This document shows, piece by piece, positions 30,001 to 45,000 of a stretch of 64,000 nt of DNA. Origin of the DNA: Dendrolimus kikuchii (lineage: Eukaryota; Arthropoda; Insecta; Lepidoptera; Lasiocampidae); assembly GCA_019925095.2 (NCBI GenBank), contig CM034398.1, forward strand, positions 8,881,001-8,945,000. The letters run 5' to 3'. The position numbers were made by a program, and so were the translations under genes. The notes beneath the pieces are model-generated. The model saw only the letters and a list, made by a program, of their open reading frames with translations, ran no database searches and was not told the origin of the DNA. Each line of letters opens with the position of its first letter. Positions within the stretch are counted from its first letter, which is position 1.

Positions 30001-33000
30001 TAAATCCTTATAGTCTAGACAACTACCCGGCAGAACATAAAAGCGAGTCGAAGCCAACCTGATTTGAAGTAATATAAAGAATGAAATGTTGTTTATGACA
30101 ACGTAGGTATTTGTTGGTAAATTGAAAAACGCGATTGCAACGCCATCTATTTAGCTAATCCGTATATTCTATGGATACAACATCATTCATTGGCATAAAA
30201 AGTATCCTAAGTGTTGATTCCGGATATAAACCATCTCTCTGTCGAGTTTCGTTCATAAACGTTCTGTAGTTTTAAAAAAGGATGCGATCACATCATACAT
30301 GCGCCATCTTTTTCGCTCTTTTTGTCTATCCCGCGGAAAAGACGTCATTAGTTACGTCCCGGGAGCTAGCTCTATGTCGAGTTTCATTTAAATCCGTACA
30401 GTAGTTTTCACGTGATGCTGTAACAGACAGACAAACAGACAAAAATTCTAAAATTTGAGAAGAAAGAAAGAAAATCATTTTATACATTTTATTCAGGACA
30501 AATTACATTGGTGTAGTGTAGGTATAATTGTTAACAAATTTTAAACTAACAACATAACAATTGCAATTTTGGAATCTCCTGATCCGAATTATCCCTTATG
30601 CTTTTTTTGACATTTTTAAACGAATTATAAAAACTCGAATCATTTACAGATTTATTATAGGTAGATTAGTATGTTTTTTATTTATTTTTTATTGCTGGAG
30701 ATCAGCAGACAGGCAGACGGCCCACTTGATGGAAAGCGATTACCATCGCCTATGGACATTGGCAACACCAAAGTTGCTACAAATACGCTGCTGCTCTATC
30801 TCTTAAGGGAAACTGGAACCTGGACACTAATGCCGGAACACAACTCAAGGTTGTTATGGCGCCATACTGTAGACCAGGGGTAGTAGCCATCCAGTTGGGC
30901 AAATGCCCTACCACTTGGCTGTGGGTTGTTAAGTCACCTCTTACGACAGGCCGCCCGGCCGCAGGAAATTGTATTCTTTCTCCGTTCCTGCACGGATAAA
31001 ACATTATATTTACTTTACAGATACGTAGTATTTAAATTGATATGTTGAACATCAGGTTCAAACCACTATGTTGTAGCAGTATTAAAGAATAACTTCGAAA
31101 TTATTAACAGTGTAATGATTAAAGTTATTCTGCGAACGAAGATCTGAGAAGATTACTTAGCTTCAGTTATTGTTCTGAGACATAGACATGAAAATGTGTG
31201 AAACTCGCGTAATCTATATGAACGCTGTTTCAACGATGTAGCAATTGTTATTATGTGTTATATGTATGTATAATTCATTTATGGACCTATCTATAATATT
31301 GTTACGAGTTAGCGGGACTCGAATTAAAATGTCAGAATCATTATAGAGTTTATTAGAACTATACAAACACGTATAACACAAGTACATATATAACCGAACA
31401 AAACAAATCCGAACATAATGCAGACGGTCGTAATTCAATAAAACGCGTCAAGTCCATCACTATTAGATTCCCGAATGTACACACGTCACGCCCGTACACT
31501 AGTCGTGGCTCAACTGGCTGCTCTCTCCATCAGGCTGTCGTTTTATACTTCACAAATGCAAATGCGCCCGCCCGGCAACACCGACACAATTTACTAGAAT
31601 TAGCTTTTAATCGTAATCCGCAACACCTGGCCAATGATGCAGCTTGCAAGCGGCCGTAAACGAGTACAATAGAACAATAGGCTCTTCGCCACAATAACAA
31701 GAAACGCATGCCAATAAATAAGTGAACAAAAGAAGACGATCATAAAAGGATTACAATTGGTTCAAATGCCAACAAGTAATAAAATGTGCTTTTACAGATT
31801 TGCACGTGGAATTTGTCTTTGTCGGGGCCTAAGTTGTAACAATATGTAAATGTTTAGAGTTTGTACAATAAATTTAAAAATGACAAAATGTCACAGGGGT
31901 AAATCGGACCAGCAAATTACCAAAATGCAAGTTTTAGAATTTTTATCAGGCTTTCTATCTGTTCGAGTATAACTTGAAAACTACTGACCGGCTTTAAATT
32001 TAACTTAACACAGAGTTAGTTTATATCCCGGATCAATACTTAAGTTACTTTTTATCCCAATATATTAGGTTGGGGAAAAATTTCTTCGCATTTTATATAA
32101 AAATTCAAAAGGTTTTTTTATAAAGTCTATTTACATTTGACTAAAGTATGTAGGTGCCATTTTGTTGCATAACTTTTTGCCATCTTGTAGGTAGGGACGT
32201 GATCCTATTGCTATAAAAATTTTGGGGCTTCTGATCAAAAAACTGCGACAAGTGGTTTTGGCAGTCCTCTCGTGATGTTAACCTGACACTGCCTAAGGAA
32301 TTCTGCAGAGACCGAAACAGGTGAAAATCTGAAGGTGCAAGGTCAGGACTATACGGCAGATGCATTAACACCTCCCAGCCAAACCCTCGTAATTTTTGCT
32401 GAGTGGCTAAAGATGTGTGAGGTCTACTAGCGTTATCATGGTGAAAAACCACATCCCTTCTATTGATTAATTCCGGCCGCTTTCTCTCAACTTTTGGCTT
32501 TAATCTCATCAGTTGTTCGCAGTACAGTTCAGAATCGATGGTCCTGCCTGGCGGTAACAGCTCATAATGAATAATGCCCTTCCAATCCCACCATACACAC
32601 AGCATCACCTTGTTGCGAGTTAACCCAGGTTTCCCCACAGTCTGTGAAGCCTGACCGGCCTTTGACCACGATCTTTTTCGCACGTTCTTATCGTACGTGA
32701 TCTACTTTTCATCACCAGTTATCAGCTTCTTCAAAAATGATTCAGTTTTATTACGTCGTAATAAAGAATCACAAATGAGTACACGGTTCATTAGGTTTCT
32801 TTCAGTGAGCTCATGAGGCACCCAAATATCGAGCTTTTTTCAAATACGCCAAAACCGTTTTATGGTCAATTCCCAGTTCTCCAGCTACATCGTAACTACT
32901 AATATGCTGATCTTGCTCCACTTTTTCAAAAATGGCATCAAATTGGTCCGTAATAGGGCGACCAGAGCGACGTGCATCTTTGATATCAAAATTTCCGGAT

Positions 33001-36000
33001 TGAAAACGCTTAAACCAAATTTGCGCTACTCTCATAGATACTGCATTAGATCCATAAACATGACAAAAAAATTTCGCGGCTTGTGTTGCATTTTTACCTT
33101 TTTTGTAGTAAAATTTTAAAATGTATCGAATTTCTTCATTAGATTCACTCATTTTAACAATAATAAAAACAAATGAAAATCACACATTTTCCTAATTTGA
33201 ATTTGGAATTGTCTTCTTTAAAATTAAAACTTTTTAATGATACCAAAACCAGTCAGATACAAATGGTATAGCCAAAGAGATCTTATTACAAGTTCATACA
33301 TACTATATGCGAAAAGACTTTTTCCCCAACCTATTATAACATTTTTGCCGTGAGATAAACAAATATAGCCAAAAAGATGGCGTTGCAATCCCTTTTTTGG
33401 TGCGGCCTTTGCAATTTACTAAACAAAATACGTCGTCACAGCAACACAAATGAAGATTCTCTGGCACTATTAGGATTTTAATTAAATACTTATTTTATCC
33501 ACTACATTAATCCGTGCAGGAACGGAGAAAGAATACGATTTCCTGCGGCCGCATGGCCTGTCGTAAGAGACGACAAATCAACTCACGGCTAGGTGGAAGG
33601 GTATTTGCACGACTGGATGGCTACCATTCCTGGTCTAAAGCATGCCGCCAGAATAACTTTGAGATGTATTCCGACATTAGTGGCTAGGTTTCAGTCTTCC
33701 TTGAGAGAAGCAGTACATTGATAGCACCTTTGGTATTACAAATGTCCATAAACGACAGTAACCGCTTTCCATCAGGTGGGCCGTATGCCTGTCTGCGGAA
33801 CTCATGCAATATAAAGAATATATTCAACTACTTTTCATTATTATACACTACGCATGTCAAATATATAAAAATAACAACATTGTTTATACATTACCAACAA
33901 ATATTTCACTGACCCAGTAGAATGTGTAAGCGTATTCAGTAATAGTATCTGTGAAAGTAAACATAATTATAATCTTGAACATATCGTCGTTTTTAAGTGT
34001 TTTAATGTCCTTATCGTACAATAGTTATAACTCTTTAATTGAAATAAAATGTTATCTAAATCCAAGCAAAATGAGCGAGGTCTTAACATCTTAAGCATCG
34101 AAAAACTTTTTGTTTTAGGCAGATTATATCAAAGCATCAGTTTGTGGTTGAGTAATTAATCTACTTAGAACTCAAACTTAAGGTAGAAAGCTTCTGTCTA
34201 CATCTGTAGCATCATTTCAATGTATGATTTTATAACGATCCAATTTGCAGAATAATATTGTTGATCTGAGTTAAGTTTAGATGTAATGATAAACGCAAAT
34301 ATTGTATTCTACGTTCTCTGGTACCTTGCAGATCAAAAACTCTGTGAAGGTCACCATGCCTACCTTGAGTATTATCATTGCGTGCGTAATATTTCAAATA
34401 GTATTGGATATTATGAACTAGACCAGTGGTCGGCAAACTTGTCATCCAAAAGAGCCAAATATGAACAATACAAAATCTAATTTTATTCAAAGAGCCACGC
34501 CAAGAGATTTTATTCGTTTAAGAAATTAAGCTACTCTTTAAATACCTGCATCTCGGCAGGCAACAATTTGACGGAGATAGTGATACAGAACATTTTTACG
34601 AGCGACTGACCGTGCTGTTGTTGTTTTCTAGAAATGTGCCTCTTTTCTGACTGCTTGCGTTTCAAAAATGTTTACTCGTCTCTTAATAATATTCTGTGCC
34701 TGTACTAAACATTTCGTGAAAGAACCGCAGCCAAGGAGTCAAAGAGCTACATGTGGCTTGCGAGCCGTAATTTGCTGACCACTGGACTAGAAGGGTGACA
34801 TTTTTACGATATTACAAATGATAGATTAAATTTAGAAATCGTGGTAATATCGTACAAATGACGACGTGCATTAAAATTATTTTCAAAATAAAAGAACGTA
34901 CATTTTAATTCAAACTTATTTCCTGTCACGATCAAAATATTCGTACAATTCGACATCATAAAGTAAGAATCCTTGGGTAAGTATGCGTTGCATGAATTAA
35001 TGAATATGAATGCAGTTGCAAAGTTGACTAGAGTTAAAGCTATAGGGATAAACTTTAGTAGAACCACTGCAGGATTCACTTGCATAATATCACTCTCCCA
35101 GTATGAAAATGCACCTGTTATTCTGGTCACCTAGAAGAAAAGTTTTGTTGTTTATGTTAATACTGCTTCTACGTTTGTTTATATCATATTTTATGCCAAA
35201 GACCTCGTTATATTAAGTTGGAAACAAGTTCTTGCCGTTTTTAGGCTACCGTAGACACTTTGACTAAAAAGGACCCGTTTTGAAATCTTTAAAAGGGTTC
35301 CTGTTATTGTTTTCACGCATGTCTGTCTGTTTCTGTCATTGTATATCACAGTCATTTTTGTAGTTTGTATGGTTGAAATATGACAGAAAGGTGTATGTAG
35401 TCTATATAGTGAAATCGCGAACAAATAAAGGTTAGGGGGTGGGAGGTGTTACACCACCACCACCAGGGGGTGCTGTTACATAGATCTAGTGATCTAAAGT
35501 GTATTTGTAGACATGTATTTTGCTGTAGTAAAACGTCTCTCTCAAAGTTGTCTAGCACTAGCACAAGTTGAAAGCACTATGCTCAAAATTTCCTTCAATT
35601 AACCAAGATTATCGAACATGTTTGGTACATCTTCGATAGTTTTTCTCTTGCATCCTAATGACCCAAGCAAACAACCGATGCGTCTGTCCCCGTGGCTAAC
35701 CGCTAGGCTACTATCGAGACGCCAAGCGACCCCCTAAGCAAGCGGTGGGGCTCGCGCATTACACGCTATGTGTTGCATCGTTCACTATGATGAGTCATCT
35801 AAGCAATCAACTAAGCTCTTGCGGCTAAGCGCGTCACTTGAAGTGAGGCCGAATACTTAATACATAAAACACAATAATCTTAATTTTTATAAACTTACCA
35901 AAAGCATTCGATTCATTCTATAAAGATCTATATCAGTAGAATCAATGACTACTTTTACCTGAAACAAGAATAAACATAAATAACTTTTAATAAAAATAAT

Positions 36001-39000
36001 TATTTAATGACAGAGAAATATTAAGATTTACCCACCAAAAGAGAATTGTTTGGTAACATGATTAAGGGACAAACAGCATTTATTATTATACCATTCGTCG
36101 TTAAATAAATCTTACAGACAACAAATAAATAAATAAACAAATTAATCAGTTTTACAGCATCAAGTTTATTTATCGCGCTCGTAATATTTTGAAATAATTA
36201 GATACTTAAAAGCCCGCCTATCTAATAGGAGGTATTTATGTTTAATTATCTAGATCTTTAGAGTAAACAAAAGCTACAAGTATAATATCTAGAAAAAGAG
36301 AGAAAGATCCCTAGATTGTATTTGTCAGAAAAAAAAGACTCTAGCAAACTATTACATCTTCGGAAGTGCGCACCGGAACAGACGAAGCAGGGCGCTTGGC
36401 CCTAACTGGCCGAGTTTCCATCATGTAAAGTATGCTTCATCGCTTCATCTTTTTTGGTGTGCACTGCCGAAGACCGTAACAATTTGCCGAAATCTGTTTT
36501 TCCTAACAAATACAATCTTGAAGTCTCCAAGTCACGTGTGAATAACTACCTTCTAGGTAAGCATGCTCCATCCTAAACCGCGTCATCACTCAAAATCAGG
36601 CGTGACAGTTGTCAAAGGCAAACCTATACATTCATAAAAAGTATGTATCTATCTATATGTTGAACTTACCATCTGTTCAATGGGAAAAATACTCAGAGCA
36701 TCCAATAAGAATGCGTGCTTTAAATACTGTGATACTGTAAGAAGAGGGTGGGTAACAAGCAAAGATCGTTTATCGTAGTAAGCCACGTAACTCATAACCA
36801 CCACATCTAAATACAAAATAATATCAGACCAGTTGTATCCACCTCCATTTTTATGTTGTTTTGTCTGAAATGAAGAAATCTGTTAGGCTTCTACATTATT
36901 CTATGCTTAAAGTGAAAAGATCGTATCTAAGAATATCGACCAGTGTATATATCAAATCACGACAGTGAAGGGTTTCGTAACGGTGTCTAACGATTTCTTT
37001 TGAATGAGTTTAGCAGATAGGTAGACGGCCCATTGGAAAGCGGTTACCATCGCCTATGGACAATTGCAATACCAAGGTGCTACAAATGCACTGCTGCTCT
37101 CTAAAGGGAGACTGAAACCTGGCAATTAATGTCAGAACACAACTTAAGGTTATTATGGCAGCATACTCTATAGACTAAGGTTGGTAGCTATAGATGGACA
37201 AATGCCCTACCACTTATTTATAGGTTGTTTTGTCGCCTCTTACGATAGGATTTATCCATGCAGGAACGGAGAAAGAATACAATTTCCTGCGGCCGGGCGG
37301 CCTGTCATAAGAGGCGACAAAACAACCCACAGCCAGGTGGTAGAGCATTTGCCCCACTGGATGGCTACCATCCCTGGTCTAAAGTATGTCGCCATAACAA
37401 CCTTGGGTTGTGTTCCGGCATTAGTCGCCAGGTTCCAGTCTCCCTTAAGAGAGCGCCAGCGCGTTTGTAGCACCTTTAGTGTTACAAATGTCCATAGGCG
37501 ATGGTAACCGCTTTCCATCAAGTGGGCCGTCTGCCTGTCCGCTGAACTCCTGCAATAAAAAAATAAAAAAAGGCCACCCAGCTACAGGTAATTGTATTCT
37601 TTCTCTGTCCCTGCACGGGTTGATTGATACTTTTGTTACTTGGCTATCTTGTTTACAACTTTTACAGCGTGATACCACGCTCTCAAAGAATATCGGCGTG
37701 TGATGATAATGAAAAACTAGTTGTGTTTCGTGCGATGAGTGAGAGCGCTCTATCCCGTCCCTCTATTCCAATTACATATTCCATCCTCTCTATCCCATAC
37801 TAAAAGGGGCTGGCTTTGTCCCTGGTTGCAAATATCTATTGGCGGCGGTAACCTATTTCCATGAGCTGGCCATCTGCTTGTTTACTCGCTTCGCAATAAA
37901 AAAATATTAAAGTATATAACTGAAACTTGATAACGAATCTTGTTTATATCAATTTTCTTTTCATTTCGTTAAAAACGTTTTTCAAGTTGTATTACCTTAA
38001 CGAACTTTTTTTTACTCATTAGTTCCAAAATCGCAGGCGGAAGAATTTTTTTACAATTTTTATAAGTTTTAGGTGTAGAACGCACTACGATTATTTCGGT
38101 GAGTTTTCTCGTCAACATTTTTTAACATATTAATTATGGAAGTCTATAGAAGCGCGCGCATCACAGTGTTAATCTCGTATCGGATTTAAATTCTGTATTT
38201 TTCTGATTTTTAACGCGGTTTGTCGCTAAGCAGTGGAGTGTACCTACACAAAGCTTTTATACCTCGCAAAAAATGTTTCGAATTAAATTCATTTATTTGC
38301 TTAAAGGACAATATATAAATTTAAGGTGACATAAGAATCGAAAACTTAGTTCACGGTTATTCTAAGTATGTACGATTAATTATACTCAATTTATGTACCA
38401 CATTTAGTTTCACCAAAGCCTCTACCTACACGTTATCTTGCATTCATAAAGCTGTAATCCAAATTTAAATAATATACTACTATTTAAATAACATATTAAA
38501 CACCACAGACTATATTAAGGCTATGAATGTACGTATTACACAAATTGAATCCGTAATATGTTCGCTTTAGTACTTTCCTAACGACTTCAATAACTAAGCG
38601 AACTGGTTAGAATCGTTTTATTCCAACTACTTTCAAACACTACTAGCAATGTTGGCAAAGTACCAAACCTGGAATGATTCAAGTCTAAATTCACAAATAT
38701 ATTTAATAATATTGAGAAATACCTTAGTCACCATTGAACAATTATTAGGAATGAAAATAAAAACACACAGTGCAAAACATAAATCTTAAAGGCTTGTAAA
38801 ATTTATGTCACTAATATTTCGCCATGTGTTTTTGTAATTAATACCGTAACACAAAATATCATTAGTAAATAAACATAAATAAATAACATAGCATGTAAGT
38901 TTATAACATACATGTTAATAATAAAGATACAGATGTCGTGAAGAGTTATTTTTTTCTCAAGCCCTTTTGATTTTCTCTTATTTGAAACAAACTAAATTCA

Positions 39001-42000
39001 AATAAAACCAAAACATTCAAAAATCCATAAGAATGGTACTAAGACTAAATTTTGACTATACTAAAAAATAAGTTTAATAATAAAGATAAGATAAATTCAG
39101 AATCAACGATTTTAAATAATAATAAAGCACCAATCGGCGACAGAAAATTTACTTTAGCGCCATTTACTAATAAAAGGTTTAGGAGCGTTTCAAAGTTACG
39201 TTGTTACTGGAAGATTGATATTCCTAGAATTTTAAATTCCCATGACACTGAGAAAGGCATTTCATACACATTCTTATATCCAAAGTTTTCTGCAAATTCT
39301 TTTCCTACGTTTTCTTCGATTTAAAATATCACAATGTCCAAAATAAATTTACTCACAGCAATATCGTATGGTACCGTTAATATATAGAAGATTGCTAAGA
39401 AAAATCTTAACGTACACCATAACTTTAAAAATATTCCGTGGGGGGTGATGCTTATCGGCATAAATATGTAGCGAATGTGCCTGAAATAAATACTTCTAGA
39501 TTAGCGCTGCAAATTACATTACCATATCAAGTGTTTTCCTCGACATTATAAAATTTCTTCAAGATCAATAGCCTGTTAGTGAAACCTGTGGTGTATGCAC
39601 ACGTTTACAGGAGCCGTTGACACTTTCCATCACGTAGGATTGCTTGCACCGGGTAATATAAAAATGTCGATACTAATTCAATAAAATCGATACATTTAAT
39701 ACATTTTTCGTGAGTGCCAAATTGCCAATTCAACTTCAAATACAAGACTGCAGTCATGTGAACTTTGAATCCGTACGCTACATATACTATTCTATATACC
39801 GGAATAAGAGGTATCATACGTAGGACTCTGTTATGGAAATTATAATTAAATAAATAAATTATGATTAAGCCCACAGCCAGGTGGTAAGATATTTGCCCGT
39901 CTGGATGGCTACCACGCTTGAGTTATAACAAGCTTGAGTTGTGTTCCGGCATTAGTGACCAGATTCCAGTCTCCATTTAGAGAGTATCAGCGCATTTGTA
40001 GCATTAGTGTTACAAATATCCATAGGTGATGATAACCGCTTATCATCAGGTGGGCCATCTGCCTGTCTGCTGAACTCGTGCAATAAAAAATATATTAATA
40101 AAGGCTACTAAACCATCACGCCCATACTCATGTTATTATTATTTTAGCGCACAAATCCCGGTAACTTATAATATATAATGTTCAACATACATAATTTCTC
40201 TGCCAAAGTCAAGTTGAATACTAGAAGCAAAGTAATTTAAAAAGCCGTTTAATATCTTCCACCGCGAAACATTAAGCCTTTACGCAGACGCTACCAACAT
40301 AAATGGCGTCAATTAATCTCCCAAACATGTTGGTGTAACTTGGAACATTTACCCTCATTGGCTTTTACCTCATGACCCCTAACTTTTCAAACGTCCTCAC
40401 GTAGTGCGCGCGCTCCTCTCGATCGCCTAACACCACGAAACTTTCCTTTATCTCTTGCTACAACAAAATAAAATAAGTTTACCAACAACTTTTAAAGGCT
40501 ATGTGCACATGCTATTTTTTTCTACTATTTTTTATAAAGCAAAATTAAAAGGATTAAAATAGAAAAGCATCAAAATTTTGTAAAATTTTAAACCAGATAA
40601 AAAGAAAATGTACAAAGTATCAATTGGGTTTGTGTATAAAGAATTCATAAAACAATATTTAATAAAATCCAATCGCTTGTTATTGTTTTGTTTTCTGAGT
40701 AAGTATTGCATTTATCCAAAATCAACCATTTTTAATTAACTTACTGCCAGCTTGTTTACTGTTTGTTCTCCAGCGATAGAAACGGAATCATCTATTAGTT
40801 AGATATATTACTATAATAAAAACTTTTAGGACAATACCTATAACATTTGCATCTTAAGAACATAAACCAAAAGCTAGAAGAAGTATCAAATATTATTGAT
40901 AGGATATTAAGTTTAATATGTTGAATAAATTACCGCTATTCTATTTATTTTCACATCCAATCGTCCTGTCAATGGTTTAGCTTCTTCAAATTTTTCGGCT
41001 TTTATTAATAGTTCAACATCTTCCAAAACCTATGCGTTATATTGAAAATTAAGCAATAAAAAATGATAACAAAATATATATGTCAAAATTTACTTGTTAT
41101 TTGAAGAAAGTTTTATCTATAAATTGAACGTTTGCACAAGACATTGTTGGTTAGTGAGAACAATATTAAATGCATGAATTACCGTCATAATGGGATGACT
41201 AACGTCCGGGAATGTGCCCCAGCATTGCACCAATGCGCTGTATTCCACATGCAGTAATATGCAGTTTGTCGACGTCAGCACTGTATGTACCTAGAGAATG
41301 TAGTTTATATGTCTATATTTTCAATATACAATATATATTTGTACAATAACATATGATGTGTTTAAAAAACATTTTAAAATCTGATAGGGATTTTCAATAT
41401 CACAACAAACCCTACAAAAAAAAAAAACTATTTCGAGAACTTAATAACAATTTTATTATTAATTCTATTCTACCTACCTAATAAATCGTTTTATCTATCA
41501 ATTACTGGTTGGTTTTGTAAAACCCATAACAATTCAACATTCGACGTTAGGTAGTCACTAGTACAAATGGCAGGAGTTACACTAATTCATAAGTATAGTA
41601 ATATTAGTATTATAATATCTATAAAAAATAATAGGTATATACATCCCAAATATCGTACAAGTACGGTAACATAAGTATAGTGATTTAATTAATTTCACAA
41701 TAGATATGTTAAGCAACTTGCAACTCGAAGGAGAAATCGTTACAGTTAAACCAAAGTACTTACTTTAGGTAATCCGAATACCATTTCCACTACGCCAAAA
41801 TGGCTACCTGGTCCAATAGACATTGTTATTTTTCCTTCATGATTCAGCAAATTGCAGTGACCCTGAAGAATAATACGTTATGTGACTTGCGAAAATGGTA
41901 TTGTTACAACCTAGGCGCCGACAAAAACAAATTCACACCTGCATATCTGTAAAAAGCAAATTTATTACCCGTCGGCTTTTGAACTAATAACATTGAAACT

Positions 42001-45000
42001 ATTGTAATTCTTTTATGATCGTCTTCTTTTGTTTACTTATTTATTGGCATACGGCCTACTGTTGTATTGTAATCGTTTACAGCCACCTGCGACTGTAATC
42101 ATTAGCCAGGTGTTACGGATTTTAAAGTACAAGCTGATTCTAGGAAATTAAGTCCACGTTGCCGGGCAGGCATATTGCATTTGTGCAGTATAAAGCGATG
42201 GCCTGAGGGAGGGAGAGGCAGTCGAGCGAGAACCACGATTGAAGAGAGACGTGTGTATTACAAATGGTAATCTATTAGTGACGGACTTTGCGCGTTTTAT
42301 TGAATTACGACCTTCTGCATTACGTTTGAATTTGTTATATTCAGATTTTATTTGTACCTGTGTTATACGTGTTTGTATAGTTCTAATAAACTGTATAATA
42401 ATTCCAACGGCATTTTAATTCGAGTCTCGCACTCGTAACAGTATTATATTTTACAATACTGCCCAAAATCCCAACATATTTTCAGAGCAGAAATGAAGTA
42501 CCTATATATAAAAATTTATTAAACCATAACTCATAAAAAAATTAACAGCTTTAAATGTGTGTGTTATTGATAGAAACCTTATATTGTTTGAATTATATTG
42601 ACAATTATTTTTAATTAATGTTTCATATATATATATATATTATGGTGGGTCTTCATCTGGGTTAATGTTACAAATGTAGGTCATTTTCCGCAGATGTGGC
42701 GATGGGTGTAATACGTTATTTGTGATGAGATAATATTGTTTGTAATTGTTAATAACGTTAAATATAAACAGACAACGTATGTATATACACTAATGTGGCT
42801 ATTCGATAACGGTGTTATTTTTAACGCTTTAAATAAGTATTCTGCCACAGGCATCATCTTTAATATTCTTGCAGGTGCGGCCGCACCATAATTAATAATT
42901 ACACTATAATTTCTAATGGATAAGCCTAAATGGCACTCTGTTGTTCGTGCCTACCCCGCAAGGGAACTGGCGTGAAGTTATGTATGTATGTATGTATGTA
43001 TGTACTATAATTTCTGATACATATATCAAGATGTTTTATTCATTAGCTATTATAAACATTCAGTTTAAAAAATGTTGAGAGTTGGTCTGAAAGAGAGTGT
43101 CGGGGTGAAGGTAAGGAAAGGAATGCTCCGGTGGTTCGGGCATGTGGAAAGAATGCATGATGAAAGAATGACTAAACAGATATACAATGCAAAAGTGGAT
43201 GGATGCAGAAGTCGTGGAAGGCCACGACACACCTTCCATGATCAAATTGATCGTGTACTAGCGGAGGGTGATGTCAGGAGCCTTAACAACAGACGAGTGT
43301 GCATGACAAGAGTTATGAATGTCAAAGAAGCAAGTGAGGTGTGTAAGAATGGGCCTAAATGGCGCTCTGTTGTTCGTGCCTACCCCGCAAGGGAACTGGC
43401 GTGAAGTTATGTATGTATGTATGTATGTAGTTTAAAAAATATGTAAATAAGATTAGGTTATTCCAAAGTGTACAAAAACTATATCTTCTCGCTGAATATT
43501 TCGTTTTTAATACCCAAACTCTCGTAATAAAAACAAATACGAATACAAAATATATTCTCCATAACAGTTTCCTGCCATGTATTTTAATTTTTTACGCTTA
43601 CAATACCTTTTGTAGAATATACATGTCTCGTCCTATGTCAGCTGCATGTTGCACAATCTCATTGTCAGGCAGCACTATTGTCCTTGTGTTCGCAGCGACA
43701 GTTTGAAGAAAATCTCGATTGCATTCCTGCGAAACAATATTAAGCTTACGCGATGCGATCCATTCTAATATAATACCATAAATAAAGTCATTAGAGAATG
43801 AAAGGATTATGTATATTTTCATAGAGGAAAAATCCGTTTGAAAAGTTGTGGGGAGCGTGAGATTTGCCACATTGTGTGGTAATAATAATAATAATAATAA
43901 AGTATATTGATCTTGCTCACGAGGTTACCGCTATGTGGAACCTGGACTCTACAATCATAGTACCGATAGTGGTGTCAGTGAATGGACTAATAGCGAAGAG
44001 CCTTGATCGCCACCTTGAAAGGCTCTCGCTTGGTATCTGGTTGAAGGGTCGGATGCAGAAGGCAGCTCTGTTGGACACGGCCCGTATTGTGAGGAGATTC
44101 CTGTGTCTGGAGCCTTAACCACCGGTAGCCTGGACCCTAGGCCCCACTGCCGGCGAAGATCAGTTTTTTATATTTTTTTTATAAATAAATTTGTATTTTT
44201 TATAAGAAAAATGTAAAAAATTTGGAAATAAAATATATATGTAAATAATAATCGCAAGTGATGAAGGAATTACGTCAAAAAACGCTCTCTTTCTCTCTCT
44301 CTCTCTCTCTCTTTTCTTTCACCATATCCCAATTAATTGGGGTCGGCACAATATGTCTTTTCCTTCCACACTCCTCTATTCTAACATACATCTTCTGTCA
44401 CATCACAAATCAACATATCATCCTTCACACAATACATCCATCTTTTTTTGGTCTACCTTTACATCTGTACCCATCCATCTTGCAGTTTTAATGTTTTGTT
44501 AATATATTAAATTTAAAGGTCTGTATCGATTTCAGATGTATATTTTATGTTTTTACATCCTTTTATGTAATTAGACGTATGTAAGGCGAGTGACATAAAT
44601 ATTACATCTAAATAGTACTAAACATCTAATTACATAAAAGGCTGTAAAAACATAATATATATATATATCTGAAATCGACACAGACCTTTAAATTTAATAT
44701 ATTAACAAAACATTTGGTCCTTCGAGCCGGATTTGAACCAGCGGCCTATTACGTAAAAAACGCTATGATAATAAAAAAAATGTATCAATGACAATATGTC
44801 CCCTTCATTCACTCATGTCTTCATACGTACAACGTGAATTTCTTCATTGGTCCCTTTTATTGGATATCCTATTCGATGATATTCCTCAACTTTCAAATTT
44901 CTGAGGCACTTATTTCTTTTTTCTTTGATATTACTACTTTGTAGATATAGGAGACTGAGCAATTCCTGAGACGATCAAATGTGACACAGAGACAGACAAA

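Larger units (their letters stand above)
31915..33475 (+). repeat. Repeat family E copy split by mariner
   Basis: 31915-32062 and 33337-33475 together match the uninterrupted copy at 22150-22510 (ATCAATACTTAAGTTACTTTTTATCCC | TTGCCGTGAGATAAAC). This shows the mariner inserted after this repeat. Confidence 0.7.

Noticed and set aside
39052..39324. Plus ORF of 90 codons at 39052-39324
   Set aside because: Asn/Lys-rich low-complexity composition, no family pattern, no splice or promoter context.
44716..44760. tRNA gene at the T-arm-like sequence CCTTCGAGCCGGATTTGAACC
   Set aside because: Only a 3' half is present; no matching acceptor strand, D-arm or anticodon arm. It looks like a repeat-borne tRNA fragment.
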